From the NCBI RefSeq assembly GCF_025244845.1, contig NZ_CP104264.1, positions 2,170,001 through 2,234,000 on the forward strand: a DNA stretch of 64,000 nucleotides. Direction: 5' to 3'. Every line of letters begins with the position of its first letter. Position 1 is the first letter of the stretch. Positions 1-8,051 of the stretch are shown piece after piece. The stretch is from Arthrobacter sp. zg-Y1171 (lineage in GTDB: Bacteria; Actinomycetota; Actinomycetes; Actinomycetales; Micrococcaceae). The notes below the pieces were generated by a model. It did not search any database. It saw only the letters and a list, made by a program, of their open reading frames with translations, and was not told the DNA's origin. The position numbers and the translations under genes are program-made.

Positions 1-1
1 G

Positions 2-745
2 TTCGAGGAAACCAACATCGTTGGTACGCAGGTCCTGCTGCAGGCTGCGCAGGCGGCCGGGGTCCGCGACGTCGTCTTCGTGTCCTCTCCGTCCGTGGCG
101 CACTTCGGCGAACCGATTGCCGGTGCCGGTGCGGGTACTGCAGATCCGTCCCGTGCCCGCGGCTTCTACGCCGCGTCCAAGGCCCAGGCCGAGCTCATTG
201 CGCTGGCGCAGAACTCCTCCGATTTCCGGGTCACTGCCATCCGCCCGCATATCGTCTGGGGGCCCGGCGATACGCAGCTGGTGGAACGCGTGATCGACCG
301 TGCCCGGTCCGGCCGGCTGCCGCTGCTGGATGCCGGTGCTGCGCTGATCGACACCACGTATATCGACAACGCGGCGGCAGCCATTGTCCGCGGGCTCGAG
401 CGGATGGATGCCGCGGCCGGCCGTGCCCTCGTGGTGACTAACGGACAGCCGAGGCCGGTAGGGGAACTGATTGCCGGGATCTGTGCCGCCGCTGGAGTGG
501 CTGCACCGGGCTGGAGCGTTCCCGGCAAGGTTGCCCGCGGCGCCGGAAGCCTGATCGAGAAGGCATGGCTGGTGGCCGGCCGGCGGGGTCTGGTCCATGA
601 CGAGCCGCCCATGACCCGCTTCCTTGCCGAGCAGCTCTCGACGTCGCACTGGTTTGACCAGCGCGAAACCCGCGAAGTGCTGGACTGGACGCCCGAAGTT
701 TCGATTGAAGACGGCATGATCCGGCTTGCCCGGCACTACTCCTAG
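2..745 (+). CDS. NAD-dependent epimerase/dehydratase, 5' truncated by window edge
   Basis: This is the C-terminal 247 residues of an extended short-chain dehydrogenase (NAD-dependent epimerase or 3-beta-hydroxysteroid dehydrogenase-like). The frame is open from the first bases, and the N-terminal Rossmann glycine motif lies outside the window. Visible are the family step TNIVGTQVLLQAA, a strand ending VVFVSSPSVA, and the catalytic YxxxK as YAASK at fragment residues 56-60. A conserved IRPHIVWGPGD segment follows. It probably acts on a sterol, nucleotide-sugar or similar hydroxyl substrate with NAD(P), but the substrate cannot be read from the sequence. The serine hydrolase gene starts 9 bases downstream, so they may be cotranscribed. 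A GTG at 80 could be mistaken for a start, but it lies inside the conserved fold. Confidence 0.85.
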   Translation, partial: FEETNIVGTQVLLQAAQAAGVRDVVFVSSPSVAHFGEPIAGAGAGTADPSRARGFYAASKAQAELIALAQNSSDFRVTAIRPHIVWGPGDTQLVERVIDRARSGRLPLLDAGAALIDTTYIDNAAAAIVRGLERMDAAAGRALVVTNGQPRPVGELIAGICAAAGVAAPGWSVPGKVARGAGSLIEKAWLVAGRRGLVHDEPPMTRFLAEQLSTSHWFDQRETREVLDWTPEVSIEDGMIRLARHYS

Positions 746-754
746 GATGATCCC

Positions 755-1573
755 GTGAAAAGCCTGCAGACGATCGAGTCCTGGCCCGTCGACCACGCCG
801 CTGCCGCCGTCGTAGGCGTTGACGGCGAGGTGCTGGGAACCGCCGGCGACCAGGACCTCCGTTTTCGGCTGGCGTCAGTCACCAAGCTGCTGAGCGCATA
901 CGCCGTTCTGGTGTCCCTCGATGAGGGAGCCTTGGAACTCGATCAGCCTGCGGGCCCCGAGGGATCCACCGTCCGGCATCTGCTGGCCCATTCCGGCGGC
1001 TACGACTTCGGCGAGCGCACCGTCCGCTACACCCCCGGTACCCGGCGCCTGTATTCCAACGCGGGTTTTGAGGTACTCGGAGAGACACTGGAGCAGGCTA
1101 CGGGCATGGCCTTCGGGGAATACCTGCGGGAAGGCGTGCTGGTTCCGCTGGGCATGTCTTCCACAACACTGGAGGGCTCCCCCGCTGCCGGTGCCGTCTC
1201 CACGGCTGCGGACCTCAGCAGGTTTGCTGCCGAGCTGCAGGCTCCCACGCTCACGGATCCGGGCCGGTTGACGGAAGCCACGCAGGTGGTCTTTCCCGGC
1301 CTGGCGGGAGTGCTTCCCGGTTTCGGCCGGCAGAACGAGAACGACTGGGGTCTCGGTTTCGAGATCCGTGCCCAGAAGTCTCCGCACTGGACCGGTGCCA
1401 ACAGCTCGCCGGCCGCTTTCGGGCACTTCGGCCAGTCGGGCACTTTCCTCTGGGTGGATCCTGCGGCTCGTGCTGCTGCTGTCTGCCTTACCGACCGCGA
1501 TTTCGGTCCTTGGGCTGCCGAGGTGTGGCCTCCCTTTACCGACGGGGTCCTTGCGGAGCTGGCGGACCGGTAG
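755..1573 (+). CDS. Serine hydrolase, beta-lactamase/penicillin-binding class C fold
   Basis: A 272-residue serine hydrolase of the beta-lactamase / D-alanyl-D-alanine carboxypeptidase class C fold. The three active-site motifs are present: SVTK at residues 41-44 (nucleophile Ser41, Lys44), YSN at 100-102, and HFG at 224-226 in the place of KTG. No signal peptide is evident, so it is probably cytoplasmic; many such proteins are esterases rather than beta-lactamases. The start is GTG at 755, preceded by AGGA and 9 bases after the epimerase stop. It converges on the HNH gene with only 11 bases between stops. The true substrate is unknown. Confidence 0.85.
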   Translation: MKSLQTIESWPVDHAAAAVVGVDGEVLGTAGDQDLRFRLASVTKLLSAYAVLVSLDEGALELDQPAGPEGSTVRHLLAHSGGYDFGERTVRYTPGTRRLYSNAGFEVLGETLEQATGMAFGEYLREGVLVPLGMSSTTLEGSPAAGAVSTAADLSRFAAELQAPTLTDPGRLTEATQVVFPGLAGVLPGFGRQNENDWGLGFEIRAQKSPHWTGANSSPAAFGHFGQSGTFLWVDPAARAAAVCLTDRDFGPWAAEVWPPFTDGVLAELADR

Positions 1574-1584
1574 CGTTCTGCCTG

Positions 1585-3081
1585 CTACGCGGCCCAAACC
1601 AGGTCCACGATGCAGGCTTCCAGGAAACCCTTCGGGGGCGGCTTGCCTCCCGTCCGATCGCCAGCGCTGTCCTCGGCCCTGCTTCCGGGGAGCGGAGGCG
1701 CCGTGGACCGGTAGGTGTGCCCTGTTGGGGTGGTGGTCTCGACGGTTTGCGGTGTAGTTGATCCCGGCGGCGGATCGAGCGTTTGCGCCTTCCAATCGGG
1801 TGCTTCCTTAGCCTGGTTGCATGCCTCGCAGAGTCCCTGACCGTTCGCAGTGCTGGTCTCCCCGCCGTCACGGTGCGGGCGAATATGGTCGAGATGCCGA
1901 ATCGGTGCCCCGCACCACTGCATTCGGCAGGTCTGGTCGCGAGCCGCGATAAACCGTCCCAGCGAAGCCGGGAACAAGCGCGCCCGGGAATCCATAGCGA
2001 CTAATTGACCGGCAATCGGTTCGGTGTAGAGCCGGCGGATCCAGCGTTCTTCCTGCTTGTCCTGCTTCGTTGTCCGGCCTGCAGCCCGTTGCCCGTCATG
2101 TTCGGAGTCCTGCCCGGGTTCTTGCCCCGGACGCCTTCCCCGGACCAGGTCCCTTGCCCATTGCGCCGGCACCGGGCCGTACCCGGGGACCAGAGCAGGC
2201 TCTGAGTCTCCGCCGAACAGTGTCCGGTCCGACATCACCAGCTGAACTTCCACCTTCAGCTGCCCTGTCTCCGCCTGGCCGGTCACGCGTTCCACGAGAG
2301 TGTCCGCCATGATCTGGCCCCGCCCCCGGGTATCTCCGGTTGCCCGCAGCCGGTCTGCTTCACGGGACAGTGCGGCAAAAACTCCCACTCCCTGGGCGAC
2401 GGGCAATAGTCCGGTTAGGTAAGTCATGGTGTCCGGTGCCGGACGGCAGGAAACAAAGCGTTCGGATTCGGCTTTGGCTGCGCGCTTGACCGCTGCCTGC
2501 GGGTCGAGCCGGTAAGCGGCACCTCTGGTACGGGAAATGATCTGCCGGTCCCCCAGGGTCTCAAGCACGTCCGGATCTCCGGCCAGTTCTTCATCCACCC
2601 GCCGCCGGTCCTCCAGACTCAGGCAAGCTGTCTCGCGGACCAGCAGCGTTGCCCGCCATTCACTGATTTTCCCGCGGGTCAGCGCGTCCAGCGTGCACGG
2701 CATCTCTTTTGTCAGCACCTTGGCAAACCCCAGCAGCCGTCCCCCGCGGCTCGGTGACTCCCTGCGGGCCAAGGCAATCTGGGACGCGACTCCGCGGCCG
2801 AGGTCCGCGCGCGGCACTCCGGCCTCGGCCTGCTTCCGGCGCTGCGAGGCATCGAATTCTACAGCGGCCCGGGCCTGTGCCGCCGAGGCTGCGGCTTTCA
2901 GTTCCTCGAGCGCCCGGATCCGGTCAATGAGCTCGCGGTCATCCGGCGCCCCGCTGGACAGGCCCTCAGCTTGATCCCCCAGTACCTCAACCCACGCGTT
3001 CACCAACGCGGTACCGGCGGTCGATCCGCCGGTCCGCGGGTGGTTTGCAGGGTGGTTTGCAGGGTGAGAATATTCGAACAT
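1585..3081 (-). CDS. DUF222 / 13E12-repeat family HNH endonuclease domain protein
   Basis: A 498-residue protein of the actinobacterial DUF222-HNH (13E12 repeat) family. The N-terminal two-thirds is alpha-helical DUF222. The C-terminal HNH nuclease motif starts near residue 396 with HLDHIRPHRDGG and continues through an N-G and a CxxC (CEACNQAK), which would bind metal and cut DNA. A low-complexity linker rich in Gly, Gln and Arg lies at about 300-340, and a Pro/Thr-rich tail follows the HNH. The N-terminus contains tandem HPAN repeats. The ATG start sits inside an SOS-type palindrome (see 3074-3089), with a TANNNT -10 only 7 bases upstream, so a leaderless mRNA is likely. The family occurs as many paralogues per genome and its biological role is unsettled. 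Confidence 0.9.
   Translation of the reverse strand: MFEYSHPANHPANHPRTGGSTAGTALVNAWVEVLGDQAEGLSSGAPDDRELIDRIRALEELKAAASAAQARAAVEFDASQRRKQAEAGVPRADLGRGVASQIALARRESPSRGGRLLGFAKVLTKEMPCTLDALTRGKISEWRATLLVRETACLSLEDRRRVDEELAGDPDVLETLGDRQIISRTRGAAYRLDPQAAVKRAAKAESERFVSCRPAPDTMTYLTGLLPVAQGVGVFAALSREADRLRATGDTRGRGQIMADTLVERVTGQAETGQLKVEVQLVMSDRTLFGGDSEPALVPGYGPVPAQWARDLVRGRRPGQEPGQDSEHDGQRAAGRTTKQDKQEERWIRRLYTEPIAGQLVAMDSRARLFPASLGRFIAARDQTCRMQWCGAPIRHLDHIRPHRDGGETSTANGQGLCEACNQAKEAPDWKAQTLDPPPGSTTPQTVETTTPTGHTYRSTAPPLPGSRAEDSAGDRTGGKPPPKGFLEACIVDLVWAA
3038..3066. repeat. Tandem 12-bp repeat in HNH gene 5' end
   Basis: GGGTGGTTTGCA occurs at 3038-3049 and again at 3050-3061, followed by a partial GGGTG. 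Being a multiple of three, the unit preserves the reading frame and encodes HPAN repeats at the N-terminus of the HNH protein. Copy number could vary without breaking the gene. Confidence 0.85.
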
Positions 3082-3094
3082 GTGTTCGAGTCTA
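3074..3094 (-). promoter_or_regulatory. SOS-type LexA box over the start codon, plus -10
   Basis: TCGAACATGTGTTCGA at 3074-3089 matches the mycobacterial-type SOS box TCGAAC-N4-GTTCGA exactly. The ATG of the DUF222-HNH gene (3081-3079 on the minus strand) lies in its centre. A -10-like TAGACT is read on the minus strand at 3094-3089, leaving 7 bases to the ATG, so transcription would start at or next to the start codon. LexA bound here would cover the transcription start site. No convincing -35 is visible. Confidence 0.75.
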
Positions 3095-3201
3095 TCGGGG
3101 TCTGGAGCTCTGATCTAGGCGTAAAATACCCGTTCAACCACCTGTTTTTTCAGTTGTCTTTTATAGCCTTCCAAGCGACGCTCTTGCGGCCGAAACCGGC
3201 C

Positions 3202-3846
3202 TTACCCAGCGAGAAAAGAAACCACGACGACGCCGAGCAGCAGTGCAGCGTTCCCCGCCAGCGCGAGGTTTCCGGGCTCCTTCTTCGGCTTCTTCTTCCC
3301 GGCCTTCGCCTTCCGGTCTGGGCTTCCGTGGTCGGGGCTGGCGGTGTCGGAATTCCCGGTGCCGGGTGCGGCCGCCCTTTCCCGCACAGGAAAGAACGGT
3401 AGCCGTGACCGCTCCACCGATGCGGCTTGTGACGCCGCGGTCTGCGGCAGCCGGGACTGATCCGACGCCTCCGCAGGGATGTCTGGGTTCGGAACCAGCT
3501 CCGAACCGGCCGGCTCCGGTCCCGTCGTAGCCTCGGATACCTTCTCCCGTAACGGACCCTCAGACTCAACCCGACCCGGCAGCTCCGGCCAGCGAAGAAC
3601 GGCACCGGCAACAGCCGCCGCGAGCGCGACAACGGCCACCACCCAAAGGACCACCGACCCGGAAGTCCACGGCACGACCAGCCGCAAAAGGCCCGCGAGC
3701 GAAGCCGCTTCCATCAAACCGGCCAGCAGTGACCTCCGGCTGGGGCCGGAAGGCATTCCCGCCCGTTTCCAGACGGGAACCGCCATCGACAGACAGGTCA
3801 CCACCAGCCAGGCGCCGAGGATCCAGGACATCAGGCTGAATGTCAT
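3202..3846 (-). CDS. Hypothetical multi-spanning membrane protein
   Basis: A 214-residue protein of unrecognised family. Hydrophobic segments at about residues 5-24, 38-56 and 62-86 suggest a three-helix N-terminal membrane domain. A 90-residue hydrophilic Ser/Pro/Glu-rich stretch and a Lys-rich run (KAKAGKKKPKKE) follow, and a final hydrophobic helix lies at the extreme C-terminus. Its ATG overlaps the TGA of the upstream serine hydrolase by one base (TGATG), so translational coupling is expected and it is the third gene of the regulator / hydrolase / membrane-protein operon. It may anchor, export or modulate the hydrolase, but that is inference. A longer in-frame extension to 4026 is rejected because it would lie wholly inside the hydrolase gene. 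Confidence 0.7.
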   Translation of the reverse strand: MTFSLMSWILGAWLVVTCLSMAVPVWKRAGMPSGPSRRSLLAGLMEAASLAGLLRLVVPWTSGSVVLWVVAVVALAAAVAGAVLRWPELPGRVESEGPLREKVSEATTGPEPAGSELVPNPDIPAEASDQSRLPQTAASQAASVERSRLPFFPVRERAAAPGTGNSDTASPDHGSPDRKAKAGKKKPKKEPGNLALAGNAALLLGVVVVSFLAG

Positions 3847-4931
3847 CAGAGACCTTCCTTCAACAAAGCCAAGGCAGCTTCTTCCTGCCCGGCAGCCACG
3901 TTGGAGAGGATCAGCACCGCCGTGCCCGCCTCGCGGTCCATTGCCGCCATTGCCGAGAAACCTCCGGTCATGCCGTTGTGCCAGGTCGCAGCCCGCCCAC
4001 TCGAGGGAGAGGCCTGGGTGAACCATGCCAGGCCCACCTGCTCTCCGTCCTCACCGGTATCCCACTGCGGTTCCAGGGCACGGGAACCCGGAGCAGTCTC
4101 CGCCAGCAGTGCCTGGAGGTAGAGCGACATATCCGCTGCGGTAGACCGGATCCCACCCATCGGCGCCCCGCCGTTGCCGGTCCAGGCACCCTCTGGCAGT
4201 CCGCTTGCATTCCGGCCGGTCGGAGCATCGGGACGTAGGTTGTCGGCCGTCATTGGCACGTACGTATCCTTCATTCCCAGTGGCTCGAAAATCCGCTGCT
4301 CCAGCAGGTCGGTGTATTCCATCCCGGCTGCCCTGGCGAGCAGCTGCCCGAGGAAGGCATACCCGAGGTTGGAGTAGGCCACCGCTCCCCTTCCGCCCAC
4401 CGACGCAGACTGTGCCTGCTCCAGCACCTCGGCAGGCGAGGCGGTGTAGGGGTCGCGGTGGAGCACGGTGCCGGCAAGCAGGGAGACCATCGCTCCCGGA
4501 TCGGTGGCAAGCCGGGGAAGCCCCGAACGGTGGCTGGCCAGCTCGGCCAGGGTGACGGCGCCGATTTCGGCTTCCGGATCCCGCAGCTCCGGACCCAGGA
4601 TCTCGGCAACGGTGGTCTCCAACGTCACCTCGCCGCGCTCGACGGCGTCCGCGAGCAGCGCTGCAGTGAATGTCTTGGACACCGAACCGATTTCGAACTC
4701 GGTCCGCTCGTCGGCACCGAATCCGGCAAACCGGACATCGCCGTTTTCGAGGTATGCCACACTGACCGCATCGGCAGGTTTCTGCAGCAGGGGCCGGACA
4801 GCATCGGTGAGGGCTGCATCCCCGGAAACCTGCGTCGACAGGCGCGGCGTCCACGGGGCAGCAAGGAGCCCGGCGGCCAGTACCGCTGCAGCAGCCAGGA
4901 CGGCCACGGCCATGCGTCTGTGTTTGGACAT
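3846..4931 (-). CDS. Membrane-anchored or secreted serine hydrolase (class C beta-lactamase fold)
   Basis: A 361-residue beta-lactamase / D-Ala-D-Ala carboxypeptidase-fold protein. Residues 1-25 are a basic start plus an Ala/Leu-rich hydrophobic segment, so the enzyme is exported or N-terminally anchored. Active-site motifs are SVSK at 83-86, YSN at 186-188 and HNG at 318-320 (KTG equivalent). SHRSGLP, typical of the family, lies at 133-139. A good ribosome site GGAGG precedes the ATG, which comes one base after the stop of the wHTH regulator. The last base of its stop is also the first base of the downstream membrane-protein ATG. The pairing with a regulator suggests induced expression, perhaps by cell-wall or ester compounds. 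Actual beta-lactam hydrolysis cannot be assumed. Confidence 0.87.
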   Translation of the reverse strand: MSKHRRMAVAVLAAAAVLAAGLLAAPWTPRLSTQVSGDAALTDAVRPLLQKPADAVSVAYLENGDVRFAGFGADERTEFEIGSVSKTFTAALLADAVERGEVTLETTVAEILGPELRDPEAEIGAVTLAELASHRSGLPRLATDPGAMVSLLAGTVLHRDPYTASPAEVLEQAQSASVGGRGAVAYSNLGYAFLGQLLARAAGMEYTDLLEQRIFEPLGMKDTYVPMTADNLRPDAPTGRNASGLPEGAWTGNGGAPMGGIRSTAADMSLYLQALLAETAPGSRALEPQWDTGEDGEQVGLAWFTQASPSSGRAATWHNGMTGGFSAMAAMDREAGTAVLILSNVAAGQEEAALALLKEGL

Positions 4932-4932
4932 G

Positions 4933-5463
4933 TCAGTTACCTCCGGAGGCAGCGGTCAGAATCGCCAGCAGCGGGATGACCCGGGCCGGCGGGATTTGGT
5001 AGCGGGACCGGGCGTGCGGTGCGAGCCATCCCGAGGCGGCCAGCTGGTGAACGTGGTGGTAAATCTGTCCGGAGGTTCCGGAACCCAGTTCCTCCACCAG
5101 TTCTGCCACGGTCTCGGTTCCGCCGAGCACGGCGCGGAGCACGGCAAGCCGGATGGGATGGCCGAGGGAGGCAAGGGTTTCGGCGAACTGCGTCCAGTCG
5201 ACGTCGAGCAGATGCCCGGTCTCCAACCCGTACTGGTACTCGTAGTGGGCACCGGCGGCGGTAGTGGCGGTGCCGGTGAACAGCACGGCTCCCGGCTCCG
5301 GATAGCGCTTCCGCACCCCTTCGAGGGCCCAGAACACGTCTGCCCCGTCCGAGGCCGACGTCCCGTCCGCGGCCGACGTCGGCTCCGCGGCTTCCGCGCG
5401 TTGCTCCAGGGCTGCCACGCGTGCTTCCAGCGCCTCCAGCCGGGCGTCGTCTCCTGCAGTCAT
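4933..5463 (-). CDS. ArsR-like winged-helix transcriptional regulator with N-terminal coiled coil
   Basis: A 176-residue predicted DNA-binding protein. Residues 7-27 form a short heptad-like helix (LEALEARVAALEQ) and residues 28-42 an Ala/Ser linker. From about 88 a winged-helix domain runs with SLGHPIRLAVLRAVL, TVAELVEEL and QIYHHVHQLAASGWL, which resembles ArsR-type wHTH families. No metal-binding Cys pair is visible, so metal sensing is unlikely. The ATG at 5463 was chosen because the region upstream holds a perfect palindrome and AT-rich promoter-like DNA rather than coding sequence. It is the first gene of a tight three-gene operon with a serine hydrolase and a membrane protein, and probably controls it. 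Confidence 0.8.
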   Translation of the reverse strand: MTAGDDARLEALEARVAALEQRAEAAEPTSAADGTSASDGADVFWALEGVRKRYPEPGAVLFTGTATTAAGAHYEYQYGLETGHLLDVDWTQFAETLASLGHPIRLAVLRAVLGGTETVAELVEELGSGTSGQIYHHVHQLAASGWLAPHARSRYQIPPARVIPLLAILTAASGGN

Positions 5464-5470
5464 GAATAGA

Positions 5471-5511
5471 GAATTACGTAATTCCGAAAAGATTGCAAGA
5501 GTTTCGTAATT
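5471..5511 (-). promoter_or_regulatory. Perfect palindrome operator candidate upstream of the wHTH operon
   Basis: GAATTACGTAATTC at 5471-5484 is a perfect 14-bp palindrome 7 bases upstream of the regulator ATG. A half site CGTAATT recurs at 5505-5511, and a TTGCAA hexamer lies between them (5493-5498). The whole segment is AT-rich in a roughly 66 percent GC neighbourhood. It is the natural binding site for the encoded wHTH protein; an exact -10 could not be fixed. Confidence 0.6.
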
Positions 5512-5671
5512 TTTCTGTTCCTGACGCTGGTGGCGGGACCGGCCCTGGATGCCCGCCCGGAGCGCGCCCGGTGTGACGCCGGCTGCTGGGCGACGGATAC
5601 CACCCGGATTTGTTACCGTACGCAAAGGTGCCGTGAACGGGCGCACTCCAACGCCCGAGATGAGGACAGCC

Positions 5672-6124
5672 GTGAAAATCTACAATCCGCAGGTCATCTT
5701 GTTCGTCGCCGACGTCGCGCGGGCGGCACGCTTCTACGCGGCCCTCGGCTTCACTGAAGAGTTCCGCGCAACGGGAGCAGGGACAGCACCCGTCAAAATC
5801 GAAATGTCATTGGAAGGCTTCGAACTCGGGCTCGCTCTGCCTGGACCGGCGGCCGAAGCCCACGGGCTCACCCCGGTCACGGCCGGACACCGTGTGTGCC
5901 TCACGCTCTGGACGGATGACGCCGCAGCCGCCTACACAGCTGCGCTCGACGCCGGAGCAAAAGACCTTCAAGGACCGCACCCGTTCCTGGACGGAAAACT
6001 GCGGGTTGCATTCGTCGAGGACTTCGACGGACATCCGATCCAGTTCGCGGAACGGAAAACTACCAGCGGCCGTTCCGGGGCCGCGGCTGGCACACGGGAC
6101 AGCTGTACGACGACCGGTTCATGA
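5672..6124 (+). CDS. Glyoxalase/bleomycin resistance (VOC) family protein
   Basis: A roughly 150-residue single-domain vicinal oxygen chelate protein. Family features are the opening [20 protein letters not shown], the strand ending LGLALPGP, and the closing [14 protein letters not shown], where Glu supplies a metal ligand. The substrate is unknown; such proteins range from dioxygenases to drug-binding proteins. The GTG at 5672 is preferred because GAGGAC lies 8 bases upstream and the domain begins immediately; ATG at 5660 is an alternative. The end is unusual: after the domain, 22 extra residues read through the last 65 bases of mutM on the opposite strand, so the two genes overlap tail to tail. 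Confidence 0.8.
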   Translation: MKIYNPQVILFVADVARAARFYAALGFTEEFRATGAGTAPVKIEMSLEGFELGLALPGPAAEAHGLTPVTAGHRVCLTLWTDDAAAAYTAALDAGAKDLQGPHPFLDGKLRVAFVEDFDGHPIQFAERKTTSGRSGAAAGTRDSCTTTGS

Positions 6125-7040
6125 ACGAATCCCGCCGGATCAGGGTATGCAACCCCAGTTCCTCGCAGCGCGGGCAGGGCAACCCTTCGCGGCCATAGGC
6201 GTTGAGGAACCGGGAGAAATACCCCGAGGCACCGTTCACATTCACGTACAGCGAGTCGAAGCTGGTGCCGCCCGCAGCCAGGGCACGGGTCATCACGTCC
6301 CGGGCGGCCTCGACCAGCCGCAGCGCGTCAGCCCGTCGCATGGTGTCCGTGGGGCGGGCAAAGTGCATCCGTGCCGCCCACAGGGACTCGTCGGCATAAA
6401 TGTTTCCGACCCCGGAAATCAGTCCCTGGTCCAGCAGGGCGCGTTTGATCCCGGTCTTCCTGCCCCGCAGCCGACGGTAGAACTCGTCAAAGGAAAACGC
6501 CGGATCGAGGGGGTCCCGCGCAATGTGCGCGGCTTCCTGCGCCACGAGCGGAAGTCCGGTTTCGGACAGGCCGCCGGGAGCGCCGTCGGGAGTCGGCACC
6601 AGATCGGTGAGGAACACACCGCCGAAGATCCGCTGGTCCACAAAACGCAGCTCGTCCGGCATCGCAGCACCGGAGGCATCAACGGCGGGACTGAGCGTGA
6701 ACCGGACCTTCAGGTGCTTCTCGTCCGGAAGCGCCGAGTCCTCCATCAGCAGCTGCCCGCTCATGCCGAGGTGGGCCATCAGCGCAAAGGGGGGCACGAC
6801 GTCGTCGTCCGCACCGTTCGGTGAAGGAGCCGACTCGAGCAGCGGCAGCCAAAGGAACTTGCCGCGGCGCACGACGTCGGCCACCACCGCGCCTTCAAGG
6901 TTGGCGACGAGGTCGGCCGGGCCGGGCGCATGGCGCCGCACGGACCGGGGATCCACGACTTCGACGCCGGTGATGGTACGGCCGCGGACCCATGACGCCA
7001 GTCCGCGGCGGACCACCTCGACTTCGGGAAGCTCAGGCAT
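6060..7040 (-). CDS. mutM: Formamidopyrimidine-DNA glycosylase (Fpg/MutM)
   Basis: A 326-residue base-excision repair glycosylase/AP lyase that removes 8-oxoguanine and formamidopyrimidines. The catalytic N-terminal PELPEVE is intact (Pro2 nucleophile, Glu3), with the conserved Lys in RRGKFLWL near residue 60. The helix-two-turn-helix part reads [18 protein letters not shown]. The C-terminal zinc finger has CPRC and CPVC pairs near residues 285-320. At 326 residues it is longer than E. coli MutM (269), with insertions in the first half as in other actinobacteria. It starts 12 bases after rnc and is the last gene of the DUF177-rpmF-rnc-mutM group. Its 3' end overlaps the convergent VOC gene. 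Confidence 0.97.
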   Translation of the reverse strand: MPELPEVEVVRRGLASWVRGRTITGVEVVDPRSVRRHAPGPADLVANLEGAVVADVVRRGKFLWLPLLESAPSPNGADDDVVPPFALMAHLGMSGQLLMEDSALPDEKHLKVRFTLSPAVDASGAAMPDELRFVDQRIFGGVFLTDLVPTPDGAPGGLSETGLPLVAQEAAHIARDPLDPAFSFDEFYRRLRGRKTGIKRALLDQGLISGVGNIYADESLWAARMHFARPTDTMRRADALRLVEAARDVMTRALAAGGTSFDSLYVNVNGASGYFSRFLNAYGREGLPCPRCEELGLHTLIRRDSFMNRSSYSCPVCQPRPRNGRW

Positions 7041-7052
7041 TGCCGGGAGTGC

Positions 7053-7760
7053 CTAGGAACCGGCAGCCGCGGAATCGGCTTCCTTGGCGTTGATCATCTT
7101 CCAGGAGGCAGCGGCGGCTTCCTGCTCGGCTTCCTTCTTGGAGTGGCCGACACCGGTGCCGTAGGCCTTGTCACCGATATGCAGGACAGCAACGAAGCTG
7201 CGGGAATGGTCGGGACCGGATCCGGAGACCCGGTATTCGATGTCGCCCATTTTCCGGCCGGCAGCGATCTCCTGGATGCTGGTCTTCCAGTCCGTGCCGG
7301 CACCGAGTGCCTCGGCATTGGACAGCAGCGGCCCGACAAGGCGCATCACCATCTGCCGCGCGGTTTCGATTCCGTGATCCAGGTACACGGCACCGATGAT
7401 TGCCTCGGTGGTGTCCGCAAGGATGGAGGATTTGTCGCGCCCGTTGGTCAGCTTTTCGCCCTGGCCCAGCAGGATGTACTCCCCCAGCCCCAGGCCGCGG
7501 GCAATGCCGGCGAGGGCACGGGTACTCACGACGGCGGAGCGGCGCTTGGCCAGCTCGCCCTCGGAAAGATCAGGATTATCCCGGTAGAGCGCATCGGTTA
7601 CCGAGAACCCCAGAATGGAGTCACCCAGGAATTCCAGGCGCTCGTTCGTGGGGATGCCGCCCTGCTCGTAAGCGTAGGAACGGTGCGTGAGTGCAAGACG
7701 AAGCGTCCCGGCGTCGATATCGACACCGAGACGCTTCATAAGCTCTTCAGTATTCTTCAC
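7053..7760 (-). CDS. rnc: Ribonuclease III
   Basis: A 235-residue double-strand-specific endoribonuclease that matures rRNA precursors and some mRNAs. The RNase III signature [12 protein letters not shown] is at residues 39-50, with the second acidic cluster in [14 protein letters not shown]. The C-terminal double-stranded RNA-binding domain covers about 155-225 ([10 protein letters not shown] to [13 protein letters not shown]). It starts with GTG and has no strong ribosome site; an internal ATG at codon 8 (7739) is a possible alternative start. Its likely targets include the 16S and 23S flanking stems of the rrn operon in this same window. Confidence 0.97.
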   Translation of the reverse strand: MKNTEELMKRLGVDIDAGTLRLALTHRSYAYEQGGIPTNERLEFLGDSILGFSVTDALYRDNPDLSEGELAKRRSAVVSTRALAGIARGLGLGEYILLGQGEKLTNGRDKSSILADTTEAIIGAVYLDHGIETARQMVMRLVGPLLSNAEALGAGTDWKTSIQEIAAGRKMGDIEYRVSGSGPDHSRSFVAVLHIGDKAYGTGVGHSKKEAEQEAAAASWKMINAKEADSAAAGS

Positions 7761-7845
7761 TTTTTGGATACAACCCGAAAAGCAGTATTCACGTGCCCGA
7801 CCGCAACAACACTAATGATGCGCAACACCGGGCCGAACACTGGTC

Positions 7846-8049
7846 TTAGACGTCCGCGACCTTGCGGCCCTTGTATTCAAGGAACAGCGCGGTACCGGCG
7901 GAGTCGGTTACGACCTTGGCCTGGTGCGGCAGGCTATAGGTGACGCGGCCGTTCTCCACGGTCTTCACCAGGTTGGGCGCGGTCGCCTTCCACTGGGACC
8001 GGCGTGCACGTGTATTCGCGCGGGACATTTTCCGCTTCGGAACAGCCAC
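7846..8049 (-). CDS. rpmF: 50S ribosomal protein L32, cysteine-free form
   Basis: A 67-residue L32 with the typical start [20 protein letters not shown]. The zinc-ribbon cysteines found in many L32 proteins are absent: there is not one Cys in the protein, so this is the zinc-independent (C-minus) type. Only two bases separate it from the DUF177 stop, the classic yceD-rpmF pair. The promoter at 8687-8716 probably drives both. Confidence 0.95.
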   Translation of the reverse strand: MAVPKRKMSRANTRARRSQWKATAPNLVKTVENGRVTYSLPHQAKVVTDSAGTALFLEYKGRKVADV

Positions 8050-8051
8050 GG

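Noticed and set aside
3846..4026. N-terminal extension of the membrane protein to 4026
   Set aside because: The extra 60 residues lie inside the serine hydrolase gene, and the TGATG junction at 3846 is the obvious start.
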